Below are positions 1 to 5,984 of a DNA stretch of 9,784 bases, one piece after another. The translations under genes and the position numbers were made by a program. Source of the stretch: Ferrimicrobium sp. Lineage in GTDB: Bacteria; Actinomycetota; Acidimicrobiia; Acidimicrobiales; Acidimicrobiaceae. The DNA is taken from positions 1 through 9,784 of the forward strand of contig DAHXNM010000356.1 of NCBI GenBank assembly GCA_027365375.1. The letters are read 5' to 3'. A model generated the notes under the pieces. That model saw only the letters and a program-made list of their open reading frames with translations. It did no database searches and was not told the origin of the DNA. Every line of letters begins with the position of its first letter. Position 1 is the stretch's first letter.

Positions 1-304
1 TCGCACGCCGCAAGCTCTCGACCAGATTCCTCTTACCAGCCATCAGCGACGGCATGTCCGTTGGGCCAGCGTTGGTGACAATACCCTCGAAGGGTTGGGT
101 CATCGCGACATGACGCGCCTCGGCAGCAGCGAGCAACGCCTTCGATGGCACACACCCAACGTTGACACAGGTACCACCGATGTTCCCTTGCTCAACCAGT
201 ATGACATCTGCACCAAGAGTCACTGCGTGGATAGCTGCCGAGAAGGCCGCGCTCCCTGATCCGATGATGGCAAGATCGTAGTCCTTGGCTGATTCACTTA
301 TCAT
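1..304 (-). CDS. merA: Mercuric reductase MerA, N-terminal fragment (cut by window edge)
   Basis: This is the first 101 codons of a flavin-dependent disulfide oxidoreductase. MerA uses NADPH and FAD to reduce Hg(II) to volatile Hg(0) in the cytoplasm. Visible features are a dinucleotide-binding GSGSAAFSAA at about residues 16-25, an acidic residue at the end of the second strand (LVEQG), and the redox-active pair C46/C51 in GTCVNVGCVPSK. That motif, with Asn-Val between the cysteines, is typical of MerA rather than of lipoamide or glutathione reductase. The protein starts directly at the FAD domain, so the N-terminal heavy-metal-binding (NmerA) domain found in many MerA proteins is absent. 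The ATG at 304 is preceded on the minus strand by AGGAGAA (about 311-317), and the ATG at 309 is followed by an immediate stop. The catalytic core and the C-terminal cysteine pair lie outside the window, so substrate specificity cannot be confirmed here. It is divergent from the MerR gene. Confidence 0.9.
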   Translation of the reverse strand, partial: MISESAKDYDLAIIGSGSAAFSAAIHAVTLGADVILVEQGNIGGTCVNVGCVPSKALLAAAEARHVAMTQPFEGIVTNAGPTDMPSLMAGKRNLVESLRRA

Positions 305-365
305 GGCATGTTCTCCTGTTGGCTCACTTCCGACTACGACGTTTGCGATGACCCGTGCACCGTAA

Positions 366-396
366 ATCATGCTCACGCTAACAACCCTCCCGTCAA
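366..396 (-). promoter_or_regulatory. Candidate merA promoter (-35/-10 with 19-bp spacer)
   Basis: On the minus strand TTGACG (396-391) is followed after 19 bp by CATGAT (371-366), giving a transcript start near 359 and a leader of about 55 nt. An over-long 19-20 bp spacer is the hallmark of promoters activated by MerR-family proteins through DNA untwisting. Against this, the nearby palindrome is centred on the -35 rather than inside the spacer. An alternative with zntA-like geometry puts a poor -35 (GTGAAC, 408-403) at the palindrome edge and a poor -10 (TGTTAG, 383-378) after it, also 19 bp apart. The sequence alone does not decide between them. Confidence 0.45.
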
Positions 397-406
397 CTGG
401 AGGGTT
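383..406. promoter_or_regulatory. Perfect inverted repeat, probable MerR-family operator
   Basis: AACCCTCC, eight spacer bases, then GGAGGGTT forms a perfect dyad in the spacer between divergent merA and merR. The inner form ACCCTCC-N8-GGAGGGT is 22 bp long, the same length as the ZntR operator and close to the 21-bp CueR box (ACCTTCC-N7-GGAAGGT). It lies just upstream of the -10 of merR and over the -35 candidate of merA, so a bound regulator could control both directions. That it is bound by the neighbouring MerR protein is inference from position and form. Confidence 0.65.
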
Positions 407-410
407 CACC

Positions 411-416
411 TAGAAT
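411..416 (+). promoter_or_regulatory. -10 element of a leaderless merR transcript
   Basis: TAGAAT at 411-416 matches the -10 consensus at five of six positions. It is followed by seven bases (six A and a G) and then the GTG start codon of the MerR gene, so the expected transcription start falls on or next to the first base of the start codon. There is no Shine-Dalgarno sequence before the GTG. No good -35 is visible; that position is occupied by the palindrome at 383-406, which would fit autorepression. Confidence 0.55.
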
Positions 417-423
417 AAAAAAG

Positions 424-915
424 GTGCGAATAGGTGGACTAGCTAAGCAGACTCGAGTTCCGGTCAAGACTCTGCGATACTACGAAGAGATAGGTGTCCT
501 GGCGATCGCTCATCGCAACGCACAGGGTTACCGCGAGTACCCAGACGATGCCGTCGACCAGGTGCGTTTTATCAGGGCGAGCCAGGCCGTCGGGCTGTCT
601 CTAAAGGAGATCAGAGAGATCATAGCCCACCGGCAGGCTGGGGTAGTACCCTGCCAGCAGGTGCTCACTCTTCTACAACAACGAGCATACGACTATCAAG
701 AAAGAATCGATGAACTGACTCAGGCACGCACAACCCTGGACCAGCTCATAGCTCGAGCCCAAGGGCTCGCGCCTCAAGACTGCCTTCCTGGCGAGGTCTG
801 CCATCTGATTCCCTCGCGATCAGTGGTTACAGGCAAAGACCGGTTGCCTAACAACAGATTCCCACCGAACCCCCAGCATGCAACAACGTCGATCACCGTC
901 GTGAACCCAGACTGA
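424..915 (+). CDS. merR: MerR-family metal-responsive transcriptional regulator
   Basis: A 163-residue MerR-family protein. Residues 1-38 form the winged helix (RIGGLAKQT, then VKTLRYYEEIG), residues 39-70 the second DNA-contact region (GYREYPDDAVDQVRFI, then GLSLKEIREII), and about 78-112 the dimerisation coiled coil. Candidate metal ligands are C77, C120 and C126. A cysteine at the start of the dimerisation helix is the feature separating divalent-metal sensors (MerR, ZntR, CadR/PbrR) from monovalent CueR types. Divergence from merA makes Hg(II) the most likely inducer. The gap between C120 and C126 is five residues, shorter than the eight I recall for classical MerR, so the binding loop differs. 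Residues 131-163 are a Pro/Asn-rich tail beyond the usual end of the family. The start is GTG at 424, fixed by the canonical N-terminus, with no Shine-Dalgarno. It may activate merA and repress itself. Confidence 0.88.
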   Translation: MRIGGLAKQTRVPVKTLRYYEEIGVLAIAHRNAQGYREYPDDAVDQVRFIRASQAVGLSLKEIREIIAHRQAGVVPCQQVLTLLQQRAYDYQERIDELTQARTTLDQLIARAQGLAPQDCLPGEVCHLIPSRSVVTGKDRLPNNRFPPNPQHATTSITVVNPD

Positions 916-921
916 TATAAT
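913..921 (+). promoter_or_regulatory. Extended -10 promoter overlapping the merR stop codon
   Basis: TGATATAAT at 913-921 is a perfect TG-N-TATAAT extended -10. Its first three bases are the TGA stop codon of merR. Transcription would start near 928, giving a leader of about 46 nt to the ATG at 974. No convincing -35 is present 16-18 bp upstream, which extended -10 promoters tolerate. It suggests that the DinB gene can be transcribed independently of merR. Confidence 0.65.
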
Positions 922-973
922 CCACATAGGCTTTTGAACTCGCCACTCGGCGATTCTACCTTAAGGAGTAGCG

Positions 974-1495
974 ATGGGCAAGGATCTTGTCGACCCGCGT
1001 CGAAGTGAGCCAGCCGCGAACGCCAACGAACGCGACATGCTAGAGGGCTGGCTCGACTACCACCGAGTAACACTGCTGCTAAAGTGCGAAGGACTAGATG
1101 AAGCGCAGTTGAACACCCGGCCAGTTCCAACATCTTCACTTTCACTACATGGGTTAGTTCGCCACATGACCGAGGTGGAGTTCTTCTGGACGAGCACCGT
1201 GTTGAACGGCGTCACCAGCGTCAAAAGTCCCTATTACTGCAGCGACGAATTCCCAGAGGCAGATTTCGACGATCTAGAATCAGCACCTTTTGCTGTCGCT
1301 CGCGATCTCTGGCTAGGCGAGCAGCATCGCAGCGACAAGTTGATGTCGGTGCGCTCTCTCGACTTCGCGAGTATCGGTGGAGACGAGGCCATAAGTCTAC
1401 GATGGATTCTCACTCACCTAATCGAGGAGTATGCACGTCACAATGGTCACGCAGACCTACTTCGAGAGCTAATCGACGGCGCCGTTGGCTGTTAA
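974..1495 (+). CDS. DinB/DUF664 family protein (possible mycothiol-dependent enzyme)
   Basis: A 173-residue four-helix-bundle protein of the DinB superfamily, DUF664 branch. Typical features are GWLDYHRVTLLLKCEGL (about 25-41), the RPVPTSSLSLHGLVRHMTEVE block (about 49-69) and the C-terminal WILTHLIEEYARHNGH (about 144-159). Likely divalent-metal ligands are H64, H156 and H159, with H148 also available. Related proteins act as metal-dependent thiol-S-transferases, and in actinobacteria several use mycothiol; that substrate is inferred, not shown. The ATG at 974 has AAGGAG at 963-968, five bases upstream. It lies 58 bp after merR on the same strand, with its own extended -10 promoter in the gap. 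A role in thiol-based metal or electrophile detoxification would fit the mercury context. The first 20 residues are polar and precede the conserved domain. Confidence 0.85.
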   Translation: MGKDLVDPRRSEPAANANERDMLEGWLDYHRVTLLLKCEGLDEAQLNTRPVPTSSLSLHGLVRHMTEVEFFWTSTVLNGVTSVKSPYYCSDEFPEADFDDLESAPFAVARDLWLGEQHRSDKLMSVRSLDFASIGGDEAISLRWILTHLIEEYARHNGHADLLRELIDGAVGC

Positions 1496-1589
1496 TCAAA
1501 CCGGTGCGCACTCCGTCTTTAAGGGTGCGGAGAATGTCACGGGCAACCAACAGTGCTCGCCTCACGCCGGCGGAGCTAGTCTAACGTTA

Positions 1590-1611
1590 AATGCCAACCT
1601 GAAGTGGCATT
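1590..1611 (+). terminator. Stem-loop downstream of the DinB gene (weak terminator or operator)
   Basis: AATGCCA (1590-1596) and TGGCATT (1605-1611) are perfect 7-bp arms around an 8-nt loop, followed by CCTTCTCATT. It is about 95 bp after the DinB stop codon. The stem is moderate and the U-tract is poor, so it could be a weak terminator, a leader element of the following gene, or a protein-binding dyad. Confidence 0.35.
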
Positions 1612-1705
1612 CCTTCTCATTCGCTCGCCCTTAGCGAGTTCGGCTGACCCGCCAGCTGCCCTGACTGCGCTCATGTTTGTTGGCGAGCGAGCCAGCAACC
1701 TGAAG
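1595..1705 (+). repeat. Pair of 10-bp direct repeats
   Basis: CAACCTGAAG occurs at 1595-1604 and again at 1696-1705, exactly 101 bp apart, in the leader of the gene starting at 1777. The first copy fills the loop of the hairpin at 1590-1611. A 10-bp match in a region this small is unlikely, though not impossible, by chance. No function is known. Confidence 0.5.
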
Positions 1706-1739
1706 GAAACGGCTTGCATCGCAGCACAATCTGTGCAAG
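1621..1739 (+). promoter_or_regulatory. Structured leader upstream of the 128-residue protein gene
   Basis: Three inverted repeats fall in the 155 bp before the start codon at 1777. CTCGC (1624-1628) pairs with GCGAG (1634-1638) as a tight local hairpin. TCGCTCGCC (1621-1629) pairs perfectly with GGCGAGCGA (1682-1690); this uses the same 5' arm, so the two folds exclude each other. CTTGCA (1713-1718) pairs with TGCAAG (1734-1739), with an inner CAG/CTG stem. Mutually exclusive helices are what attenuators and RNA switches use, but no known riboswitch class was recognised and no promoter was located confidently. Confidence 0.35.
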
Positions 1740-1776
1740 GGTGGTCGCAGTAGTCCTCAACCAAGGAGTAAACCCT

Positions 1777-2163
1777 ATGGCTAGCAAGAAATCCGTATCC
1801 TTTAAAGGAAAGCAAGTTGATCTAGATGCGTTCTCCAACAAGATCGAGGAGTTTCTAAAGGGTGAAGGATTCACCGTCGAGAGTACCGGCGATGCCGACA
1901 AAGGCTACGTTGTGCAGGCAAAGAAAGGTGGCTTCCTGAGCGAAGTAATCTCAGCTCAGCGTGCTCTAGTCCTATCACTTTCGGGTCCATCGGATGATGC
2001 AACACTAACGATTGGCGTCGGCAACTGGAAAAAGGATCTGGTGGTTACAGCGGTAGAGACTCTGTTTGTCTCTGATCTTTTCCTCCCAGTCGACATCGCA
2101 GAGATGGCCTGGTCCGCCGAGGTCGAGAACAAGGTCCTCAAGCAAATTACAGCGATGGTCTAG
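1777..2163 (+). CDS. Conserved hypothetical protein, 128 residues
   Basis: A soluble 128-residue protein of unknown function. The start is the ATG at 1777, with AAGGAG at 1763-1768 (8-nt spacing); a longer in-frame start at 1714 has no ribosome binding site. The predicted order is a basic N-terminus (ASKKSVSFKGKQV), a helix (LDAFSNKIEEFLKGEGF, about 15-31), then strands that include VVQAKKGGFLSEV, RALVLSLSG and ATLTIGVGNWKKDL, and a C-terminal amphipathic helix. The pattern KKGG-x-L, RAL-x-V, then G-x-G-x-W resembles a small alpha/beta domain I recall from many bacterial hypothetical proteins, where it is often followed by a hydrophobic hairpin. Here that part (VETLFVSDLFLPVDIAEMAW) is only partly hydrophobic, so a peripheral membrane or soluble location is more likely. 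It is a lone gene between the DinB gene and the convergent GNAT gene. Confidence 0.8.
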   Translation: MASKKSVSFKGKQVDLDAFSNKIEEFLKGEGFTVESTGDADKGYVVQAKKGGFLSEVISAQRALVLSLSGPSDDATLTIGVGNWKKDLVVTAVETLFVSDLFLPVDIAEMAWSAEVENKVLKQITAMV

Positions 2164-2194
2164 AGCGGATCTTTCGAAGAGCCATCTATCGCCA

Positions 2195-2227
2195 GACGCA
2201 CGAGAGAAATAACGGTTCTCGTGCGTC
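2195..2227. terminator. 11-bp-arm hairpin between convergent genes, probable bidirectional terminator
   Basis: GACGCACGAGA (2195-2205) and TCTCGTGCGTC (2217-2227) are perfect 11-bp arms around an 11-nt loop. The hairpin lies 31 bp after the stop codon of the plus-strand gene and about 70 bp after the stop codon of the minus-strand GNAT gene, the usual place for a shared terminator. Neither side has a run of T, so it would act as a non-canonical terminator or as a 3'-end stabilising stem. Confidence 0.6.
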
Positions 2228-2296
2228 AATCGCAGCTGTGTTCTGGTTCATACGGCCGCGCTCTACATGTAGGCTCGCTGACGAATCGTGCGGGAC

Positions 2297-3250
2297 TCAG
2301 AATGAGGAATCTTGTGCACTCATGCACATCCCGATGCGACGAAAGCCAAGTCGTTGGTACATCCGAGCAACGGCTTCATCCTCGGCTACGAGCGCGACGA
2401 GCTGTATCCCACGCGAAAATGCGTCTTCACACAATAGATGTACAACATCAGACCCGAGGCCCTGATGGCGGTAGGTTGGCAAGGTTCCTACCCCGACAAT
2501 CTCGGCTATCTCACCAATCGGGTTGTACGACCCGGTGGCCACAACCCCTACCCCAGCGACCGACGCCACTCCGGTAACGGTTCGTCCCGAGCGTGCACGT
2601 TGATGTGCATAATTCACTTCGGCATGATCGAGTCGTACCAGCCGGGCATCACGCTCGACCACTCCAGCAGCCGCCACCATCGTAGGGTCAAAGGCCACAT
2701 GGACAACCGCACGACTCTCCAACAATTGACTGTCATCCGGATCCAGCATCCGCACTCCGATCGACCGGGACCTATCGACAAACTCATCTTCGGTGAGTAT
2801 CAACAGTGGATGAACAACGATGCTCAACCCGAAAGCTGCTGCGATGTTCTCTAACTCCGGCGAGAGCTCCGCAATCCACTCGATCCGAAGAGGTAGCTGT
2901 CGGTGTTCGCAAACCCGGCGCAACCTAACCAAGTCTCTACGTCGTGGTCGAGAAGCATTGCCCCTGTCCGGCCGAGCGTAGTAAGCCCAAGGTGTGTGGC
3001 TCGCAAAGAGCACCAAGGAGCCAACGCGAATCACCTCACTGCCATAGCGCGGCGCTAGATCTAGATACTCCTCGACTCGCAAGAGCGCCAGAGCATGCAT
3101 CGACGACCTAGACGCGGCCGACGACGAGCGTTCGTCATCTGCCTTTTGACGACGCCTCACCTTCGCCTCCGTGTCTATCGCCTTTCTTGCCTTCCAACGA
3201 GGTCGAGCATATTGAACTCGGTTACGAGCACCGCCGCCGATGTTGGCCAT
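2297..3250 (-). CDS. GNAT-family N-acetyltransferase
   Basis: A 317-codon frame with a C-terminal GNAT fold. The acetyl-CoA-binding motif A is at about 249-268 (EIVGVGTLP, then R261-HQGLG-266) and motif B at about 294-307 (VARMYQRLGFRRIG). The central region (about 57-160, including EYLDLAPRYG, LFASHTPWAYYARP and IEWIAELSPEL) resembles the N-terminal half of a group of actinobacterial GNAT proteins whose acceptor is mostly unknown. The start is uncertain. The ATG at 3250 leaves a 35-bp gap to the upstream gene and has only a GGAG 14 bp away. Family resemblance begins near residue 57, favouring the ATG at 3100 (267 residues), but that start has no better ribosome site. Residues 1-50 are Arg/Ser-rich and look disordered or non-coding. 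It is probably co-transcribed behind the SEC-C gene. The acetylated substrate cannot be inferred. Confidence 0.85.
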   Translation of the reverse strand: MANIGGGARNRVQYARPRWKARKAIDTEAKVRRRQKADDERSSSAASRSSMHALALLRVEEYLDLAPRYGSEVIRVGSLVLFASHTPWAYYARPDRGNASRPRRRDLVRLRRVCEHRQLPLRIEWIAELSPELENIAAAFGLSIVVHPLLILTEDEFVDRSRSIGVRMLDPDDSQLLESRAVVHVAFDPTMVAAAGVVERDARLVRLDHAEVNYAHQRARSGRTVTGVASVAGVGVVATGSYNPIGEIAEIVGVGTLPTYRHQGLGSDVVHLLCEDAFSRGIQLVALVAEDEAVARMYQRLGFRRIGMCMSAQDSSF

Positions 3251-3284
3251 CTAACCAGCGTAATCTCCGCTACCAGCTGCCATC

Positions 3285-5798
3285 CTATCCATCGTTCTCA
3301 ATACCGAGTAGATCACGGAGCCTAGAGACGTCGAACGAAGCACCACCAGCAGCAGGCTTTGGGTAGCGATCGAACTCATTGAGTAGTGCGACCAACTCTT
3401 CGCGTCGAGTCGGGTCATTGGCTGCCTGTCTAGGGGTTAATCCGTGCAACGCTGGTATCGACTCATCAAGCCAGGCATCCTCGCGCTCACGCATAAACTG
3501 CGCAAGGGCGGCTTGTGCCTCGATTGAACTTCCCCCTTGTTCGGGATCCACACTTCGCGAAGCAGCAGGAGTTGGTCGTCCGCGCTCCGTCAGTTTCTGT
3601 GCCTCGGTGAACTCCGTCTGCGTACTACCGATGATCTCTAAGTCATCGAATGCGTCCATTAACATTCCCAGGAGATCCTCTTCGCGCTCCACCGAGGTGG
3701 TGGTAACCACCAACGTATCGTCGTCGCGCTCCAACCATCCTCGGACCACGCTACCAATCAAGTTGTTGTGGCCGGTTGCCGTCCACTTCCCCTCTGCATC
3801 ACGACGGAACATATCATCAAGAACACCTTCTATCTCTTTCCACGTCGTAGTCCTTGGTGTTAACTCGCTTCGGCAGATCACTATCTCTTCGTCGTCGGTA
3901 GTTCGCATCTGGATCGGCCTAAACGCCGATCCCACCCAAGATGCAAGCTCGCGCGGTTCTCCACCCGCCGCCAGCGCCGCCAACAGAGATTCCCTGTGAT
4001 ACGCCGTCACCAAAAGTGGCATACCTACGATCTGAAAACTCGAACCTGCTGGAACGACACGACAATAGAGATAATCACCTTCACCTACCTCCTGAGACAT
4101 GGACCTCTCGGTAACAACTCGAGAGTCACCACCTGTGGTGTCGAGCATGGTCAAGGAGCTGCCAGGATCAACCTCGGTGACCTGCCAAAGAGATAGCCCA
4201 ACGTCAATCCATCGACGTACCAACTCAAGTTCATCGGCCGGCAGGAGCACTCCACGTGCGTTGATAAACCTCTCTAGCATCTCCGACGTACTACAGACAA
4301 TATCGAGAAGGAGAGGAAGCGTCTGTTCCCCAAGATCAGTATCGTCGTCGCCGTGGGCAGCCTCAAAGACAGGATAGAAAAGATGACGATTTTGGGGGCG
4401 AAGTGCAAAAGCGAGCAGCTTTTGGTAGAGCAAGCCGATCCTTCTCTCGATCGCTAGACTCCCATCTTTCAGGCAGCAGACCTTGTACTTACGTCCAGAT
4501 CCACACGGACAGGGGTCGTTGCGCCCAACACCCTGGAAGGGCCGTACAAGCAGGTCCTGAAGATAGCTCCGCCTGAGATCATCAACCTCTACCCCTGCGC
4601 GAGCATAGAGTCCATCGGCTCGTCGGAGATCTCCAGCATCACTTACGTACCAAGCCAACTCCTCAAGGGCTGGGCGGAACTGCGGATCCAGCGTGGTAGC
4701 AACAGTCAACTCTCTCTCCGCCTCGACCGGCTGACAAGCACGTTCAAGGTTGAGTGCTGCAAGGTAGTGTGTCTGCGCTGACGCCAATCCAGCCGAGTCG
4801 AGCCGCGCAAGGACGGCATCGAGGATCTCGTTGCGCTCATCACAATCCTCCAGAATGGAGCTAGCAAGCGCAGGTGCGACGTTCTCGTGAGCTAGGTTGC
4901 GGATTACTCTCCTGCCGACCTCCTCCTCGTCTACATCCTGATCATCCCGTCTGACCGTAGAGAGCACATAGGTAAGAACCTCGGTAAATGCGCTATCACA
5001 ACATGGGCCGAACCCGAACTGACGACCAACGCTCTCCATCGTTGATTCGTCGCCTGCGAGATCCTCGCCGGCGAGATATAACAAAGGTCCATCCACTACG
5101 AGCCCGGCGATCTCGCACAGATCGGTAATAGGTGGAACCGGAGATCTAAAGAGAGATGGGTTTCGTGCAAGTACCTCAAGCAGGACTCCGACCACGTCAA
5201 GCGCATCCTCTGGAGCACTACAGCCTTCGTCGAAAACCTGTCTAATCGCCTGCGCCTCGTCGGCACCATCTCCATCGATCTCACCCGGCTGGATGAACGC
5301 CACGCCATCGCGACGGGACAAGATCACGAGTGATGGCTCGTCGATACCGTCCAGCCAACCATCTGCGGCTCTGTAGAAGAAAGTTGGCTCTACCTCTTCG
5401 TCGTCGCCTAACTCGATGTCCGAGGATGCCACAAACTCGAGCTCGCCACCGCCATGCAACGGGATCGCATCGATCATATCGCAGTCCAAAAGGGCTAAAT
5501 CTGGATATACCGTCAAGACCTGGTTCTCAAGCTCAACAGAGGTCACCCAGTGGCTGAGATAGATGCCATCGAGTGTCGTCGCCAGGGCTACGACCACCTC
5601 ATCGTCAGTGAACCAAAACTGACTCATTGCCTCAACATCATCTCGAATCGCAGATGCCAGCTCATCTGGCGATACTCCACCGAGAACCGTGACCAGATCC
5701 TGGCGGAGACATAGCCGGGCAACTAACTCAGAAAGGGGTACGGAATGGTTGCCCACCTCTTCAAGCATTGCATCGATGATTTGCTGATCTATATCCAT
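3285..5798 (-). CDS. Large SEC-C zinc-motif protein with TPR-like repeats
   Basis: An 837-residue acidic cytoplasmic protein with no signal peptide or membrane segment. Residues 1-100 are helical and may form a winged-helix-like domain. Residues about 340-405 carry TPR-like helix pairs (THYLAALNLERACQPVEAER, then ALEELAWYVSDAGDLRRADGLYARAG). A SEC-C motif follows at 425-442 (GRNDPCPCGSGRKYKVCC), with presumed zinc ligands C430, C432, C441 and C442. This motif, first known from the SecA C-terminus, appears as a zinc module in many unrelated proteins. Near the C-terminus, about 774-805 (W776LDESIPALHGLTPRQAA, then REELVALLNEF) resembles the toxin-binding segment of ParS/MbcA/Xre (DUF2384) antitoxins. 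No catalytic motif was recognised. The ATG at 5798 is the first start after an in-frame TAG 12 bp upstream; no close Shine-Dalgarno is seen. It precedes the GNAT gene on the same strand. The function is unknown; an adaptor or RNA/protein-binding role is only a guess. Confidence 0.85.
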   Translation of the reverse strand: MDIDQQIIDAMLEEVGNHSVPLSELVARLCLRQDLVTVLGGVSPDELASAIRDDVEAMSQFWFTDDEVVVALATTLDGIYLSHWVTSVELENQVLTVYPDLALLDCDMIDAIPLHGGGELEFVASSDIELGDDEEVEPTFFYRAADGWLDGIDEPSLVILSRRDGVAFIQPGEIDGDGADEAQAIRQVFDEGCSAPEDALDVVGVLLEVLARNPSLFRSPVPPITDLCEIAGLVVDGPLLYLAGEDLAGDESTMESVGRQFGFGPCCDSAFTEVLTYVLSTVRRDDQDVDEEEVGRRVIRNLAHENVAPALASSILEDCDERNEILDAVLARLDSAGLASAQTHYLAALNLERACQPVEAERELTVATTLDPQFRPALEELAWYVSDAGDLRRADGLYARAGVEVDDLRRSYLQDLLVRPFQGVGRNDPCPCGSGRKYKVCCLKDGSLAIERRIGLLYQKLLAFALRPQNRHLFYPVFEAAHGDDDTDLGEQTLPLLLDIVCSTSEMLERFINARGVLLPADELELVRRWIDVGLSLWQVTEVDPGSSLTMLDTTGGDSRVVTERSMSQEVGEGDYLYCRVVPAGSSFQIVGMPLLVTAYHRESLLAALAAGGEPRELASWVGSAFRPIQMRTTDDEEIVICRSELTPRTTTWKEIEGVLDDMFRRDAEGKWTATGHNNLIGSVVRGWLERDDDTLVVTTTSVEREEDLLGMLMDAFDDLEIIGSTQTEFTEAQKLTERGRPTPAASRSVDPEQGGSSIEAQAALAQFMREREDAWLDESIPALHGLTPRQAANDPTRREELVALLNEFDRYPKPAAGGASFDVSRLRDLLGIENDG

Positions 5799-5830
5799 AC
5801 CGTGACACTACCAACAATCGGGTGACCTCC

Positions 5831-5896
5831 ACCCCACCCTTACGGTCGGGGTCTTCGGCGATCTCCGATAAATTGAGTTGTTTGAATCCGTGATTC
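5831..5896 (-). ncRNA. Tandem hairpins resembling the 3' end of a TnpB omega-RNA, or a structured 5' leader
   Basis: Read on the minus strand, three stem-loops follow one another. The first is GAATC-ACG-GATTC (5896-5884). The second is a short TCGG/CCGA stem. The third is a strong stem at 5852-5831: ACCCCGACC, loop GTAA, GGGTGGGGT, with one G-T wobble and one A-G mismatch and capped by a GNRA-type tetraloop. The third hairpin ends 32 bp before the ATG of the SEC-C gene. IS605/IS1341-type elements end in structured RNA of this general kind just downstream of tnpB, and a decayed TnpB-like frame lies upstream on the same strand (6133-6315). The identification is by form and position only; I cannot confirm it without family alignment. 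Alternatively it is simply a stable 5' leader of the SEC-C mRNA. Confidence 0.35.
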
Positions 5897-5984
5897 CCGA
5901 TGAATGGCGGGCGTCGGCGCAGTGCTTGTTAGAACAGATTCCGGGGGATGCATGCCCTCGCGTTTGCTCATAGCTCTGTTCACG

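Noticed and set aside
774..1145. 123-codon minus-strand frame across the merR end and the DinB start
   Set aside because: Overlaps two well-supported genes antisense, has no ribosome site and no recognisable domain.
1501..1535. Partly complementary GTGCGCAC / GGTGCG segments after the DinB gene, as a terminator
   Set aside because: Only about five clean base pairs with a wobble and no T-run; too weak to call.
2438..2854. 138-codon plus-strand frame opposite the GNAT gene
   Set aside because: Antisense to the conserved GNAT motifs, with low-complexity, His/Pro-rich composition.
3379..3999. 206-codon open frame on the plus strand opposite the SEC-C gene
   Set aside because: Very Ser/Arg-rich, matches no family, and lies entirely antisense to a gene with recognisable motifs; it is a codon-usage shadow.
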